This document shows positions 8,933-10,876 of a DNA stretch of 10,876 nt, one piece after another. How positions within the stretch are numbered: position 1 is the first letter of the stretch; each line of letters opens with the position of its first letter. This DNA is from Equivita sp045641605 (GTDB lineage Bacteria > Actinomycetota > Coriobacteriia > Coriobacteriales > Eggerthellaceae): contig JAZUHG010000019.1 in the NCBI GenBank assembly GCA_045641605.1, forward strand, positions 1-10,876, given 5' to 3'. The position numbers and the translations under genes were made by a program. The notes under the pieces are model-generated. The model did not search any database. It was not told where the DNA came from and saw only the letters and a list, made by a program, of their open reading frames with translations.

Positions 8933-8975
8933 ACACACAAATATAATTTTTTGCCTAGATTAATTGCTTTTTTTG

Positions 8976-8981
8976 TATAAT
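8976..8981 (+). promoter_or_regulatory. -10 box of the permease promoter
   Basis: TATAAT continuing as TATAATACGC, 29 nt before the ATG at 9011. A candidate -35, TTGCCT, lies 19 bp upstream at 8951-8956. A T-run fills the spacer. Confidence 0.7.
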
Positions 8982-9010
8982 ACGCAACATTCGTTTAGAA
9001 AGGAAAAATT

Positions 9011-10549
9011 ATGGCAAAGAAAAGTTCGAAGGCGAAGCCAAACAACGCCAAAAAGATGGGCATTTGAAGCCTGGCATTAATGGGCTTCACATGCGTATGA
9101 GGTTTTGGTAACGTTGCTAACGGCTTCGGTTATTTTGGCGGACTTCAAGTTGTTCTTCCATGGATTTTGGTATTTGTGCTTTACTTCTGCCCTTATGCTT
9201 TGATGGTTGGCGAGCTTGGTGCAACCTTCAAAGACAAAGCAGGTGGAGTTAGCTCATGGGTGCAAGAAACAATTGGTCCGAAGGTCGCTTTCTTCTGCGG
9301 TTGGATTTACTGGGTTGTTCACATGCCTTACATGGCAAACAAAGCCAGCAATATGATTGTCGCAGCAAACTGGGCTGGCTTCCAAAACGGAGACTACAAA
9401 GGCTCCATCGCAAAGATTAACGATGCCTTAGTACAATCGAACCCTGGCTTCTTCGGAGGTTTAAACCTTACAAGCAATGAAGTAGTTATCGTTCAAATTA
9501 TTGGCTTGGCAATCTTTTTGCTTTGCGTTTTCTTGTGTACTCGTGGCCTGGGCGTTATTAAAGTAATCTCAAGCATTGCTGGTACAGCAAGTTTTGCAAT
9601 GGGCTTGTTATACATTTTGATGGTGTTTACTGCCCCTGCAATTAATCCAAACCTAAACCTTACACCTATCAGCTTTGACATCAAGAACTTTATTCCGGAC
9701 GATTGAACGGCCATACTCAACTTATCAATTTTAATTTTGGCCGTCGGTGGTTGCGAGAAAATTTCGCCATATGTTAATCAAATGAAAAATGCAAAGCGCG
9801 ACTTCCCTCTTGGAATGATCTTCCTTCTTGTAATGGTTATGGTTTGTGCGCTTCTTGGAACATTTGCTATGGGTATGATGTTTGACGTTACAAACATTCC
9901 TGCAGACCAAGTTGACGCATATTACAAAGACTTCATCACAAATGGTCAGTATTATGCCTTCCAAGAACTTGGTGGATATTACAACTGTGGCAACACCTTC
10001 GTTATTATTTATGCAATTACACGTTTTGCTACAGAGTTCGCAGTTTTGATTATCAGCTTGGATGCACCACTTCGCATCATGCTTGGTAATACAGACAAAA
10101 GAACCATCCCTGCAGCTTTGTTCAAACAAAATAAAAATGGCAGCTATGTAAATGGCGTATTGCTAGAGATGGTTATTGTTTCGATACTTATCTTGATCCC
10201 ATGTCTTGGCATTGGCGATGTTCAGTCGCTTATCAAGTGATTGATCAAGCTGAACTCAGTTTGTATGCCGCTGAGGTACTTATTTGTCTTCGCGGCATAT
10301 ATAGCCATGAAGAGCCTGAACCGCGACTTCAAAAACGATGGCTATACATTTACAAAGAACCGCGCCTTCGGAATGGTTGTTGGTGGATGGTGCTTCTTGG
10401 TCACACTCACCTCTTGTTTGATGGGAATGTATTCCGAAGACATGTTCCAGTTTATAGCCAACATCTTAACCCCGGTAGTATTGCTTGGCTTAGGCTTTAT
10501 CATGCCAGCGCTTGCAAAACGCAGCAATAAAAAGCTTGCAAAAAAATAA
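9011..10549 (+). CDS. APC-superfamily amino acid permease
   Basis: A 512-residue integral membrane protein with about 12 hydrophobic helices, an amino acid/polyamine/organocation transporter. The ATG at 9011 has GAAAGGA six bases upstream. After a Lys-rich cytoplasmic tail, helix 1 reads LALMGFTCVWGFGNVANG, the region that binds substrate in this family. Helix 2 has PYALMVGELGATF, followed by GGVSSWVQETIGPK and WIYWVVHMPY. Four Trp are TGA: residues 19, 30, 232 and 410. Six are TGG. Helix 6 is VGGCEKISPYVNQMKNAKRDFP, where the family has an acidic or polar gating residue. It is most like the glutamate/GABA-antiporter-type branch, which exchanges or imports amino acids; the substrate cannot be told from sequence. 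It is monocistronic, bounded by its own promoter and a terminator, and ends in TAA. Confidence 0.93.
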
Positions 10550-10574
10550 ATAAATTTTGCAAATAGTCAACCTG

Positions 10575-10614
10575 GCGCCTCATATTTAATATAAAATATG
10601 GGGCGCTATTTTTT
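10575..10614 (+). terminator. Rho-independent terminator of the permease gene
   Basis: Arms GCGCC-T-CATATTT and AAATATG-G-GGCGC pair over 13 positions (the middle one T-G) around a 6-nt loop, followed by TA and six T at 10609-10614. The last T is immediately before the first base of tRNA-Leu. Confidence 0.9.
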
Positions 10615-10698
<84 letters not shown>

Positions 10699-10704
10699 GA
10701 AACA

Positions 10705-10876
10705 ATGGATATTTCATTTCTAAATACAATTGGCGAAAAGCTTAACGAAGTTGGAAAGTTTATCTTCGAAACTATTCCTGGCGTTGCAATTCTAATTGGC
10801 GCTTTCCTGCTTATAACTTTGCTTATTGCTGTTATTCTTGAAATTCGCACTAAAAACAAATTCAAAAATCACCCCA
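10705..10876 (+). CDS. Small membrane protein, partial (runs off right edge)
   Basis: Open from the ATG at 10705 for 57 codons to the window edge. It begins MDISFLNTIGEKLNEVGKF, then a hydrophobic helix at about residues 25-45 (PGVAILIGAFLLITLLIAVI), then a basic stretch EIRTKNKFKNHP. The layout suggests a single-pass protein with a short N-terminal amphipathic helix and a cytoplasmic C-terminal part. Only 6 nt separate the tRNA CCA from the ATG and there is no Shine-Dalgarno, so either it is translated from a near-leaderless processed transcript or the true start is further downstream. I do not recognise the family. Confidence 0.6.
   Translation, partial: MDISFLNTIGEKLNEVGKFIFETIPGVAILIGAFLLITLLIAVILEIRTKNKFKNHP

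Noticed and set aside
9167..10549. Three or four fragments of a decayed permease
   Set aside because: All fragments are in one frame, joined by TGA at Trp positions; no frameshift or TAA/TAG interrupts them.

Overview
The window comes from a bacterium that reads UGA as tryptophan. At least 19 in-frame TGA codons fall inside otherwise intact genes, several at positions where the family has a conserved Trp (PheT W7, the PheT SPSW motif, the amino acid permease). All six complete genes end in TAA or TAG. UGA as Gly (the SR1/Gracilibacteria code) does not fit these positions. The organism has a division protein (DivIC/FtsB type), a large Sec-exported surface protein with Ig-like repeats, and EngB and permease sequences that look to me like those of Coriobacteriia or a neighbouring Gram-positive group. 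That placement is inference: there is no rRNA in the window, and a Mollicutes or Bacilli relative with the same code cannot be excluded.

Left end, minus strand: a phenylalanyl-tRNA synthetase operon, pheS-pheT, with pheT running off the left edge. Next, minus strand: one long gene for a MATE-type transporter fused to an RsbW-like ATPase domain (2027-3796). It lies downstream of a tRNA-Ile(GAU)/tRNA-Ala(UGC) pair that has its own strong promoter and a striking spacer hairpin. Then comes a ~1212-residue surface protein (4187-7824, minus): signal peptide, glycine-rich region, Ig-like MBG and YTG repeats, C-terminal membrane anchor. It is split from its signal peptide start by one base in a run of seven T. 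The block 2027-7860 is visibly more AT-rich than its flanks and looks like accessory DNA.

Right part: a translationally coupled ftsB/divIC-like gene and engB (minus). engB appears to lack the usual C-terminal G5 region, right where the AT-rich block begins. Divergently, an APC-family amino acid permease (plus, four UGA-Trp codons) ends in a strong terminator that directly abuts tRNA-Leu(UAA). A partial small membrane protein starts 6 nt after the tRNA CCA end.

Three well-separated promoters (pheS, the tRNA pair, the permease) share the identical ten bases TATAATACGC, which looks like the local housekeeping -10 plus discriminator.
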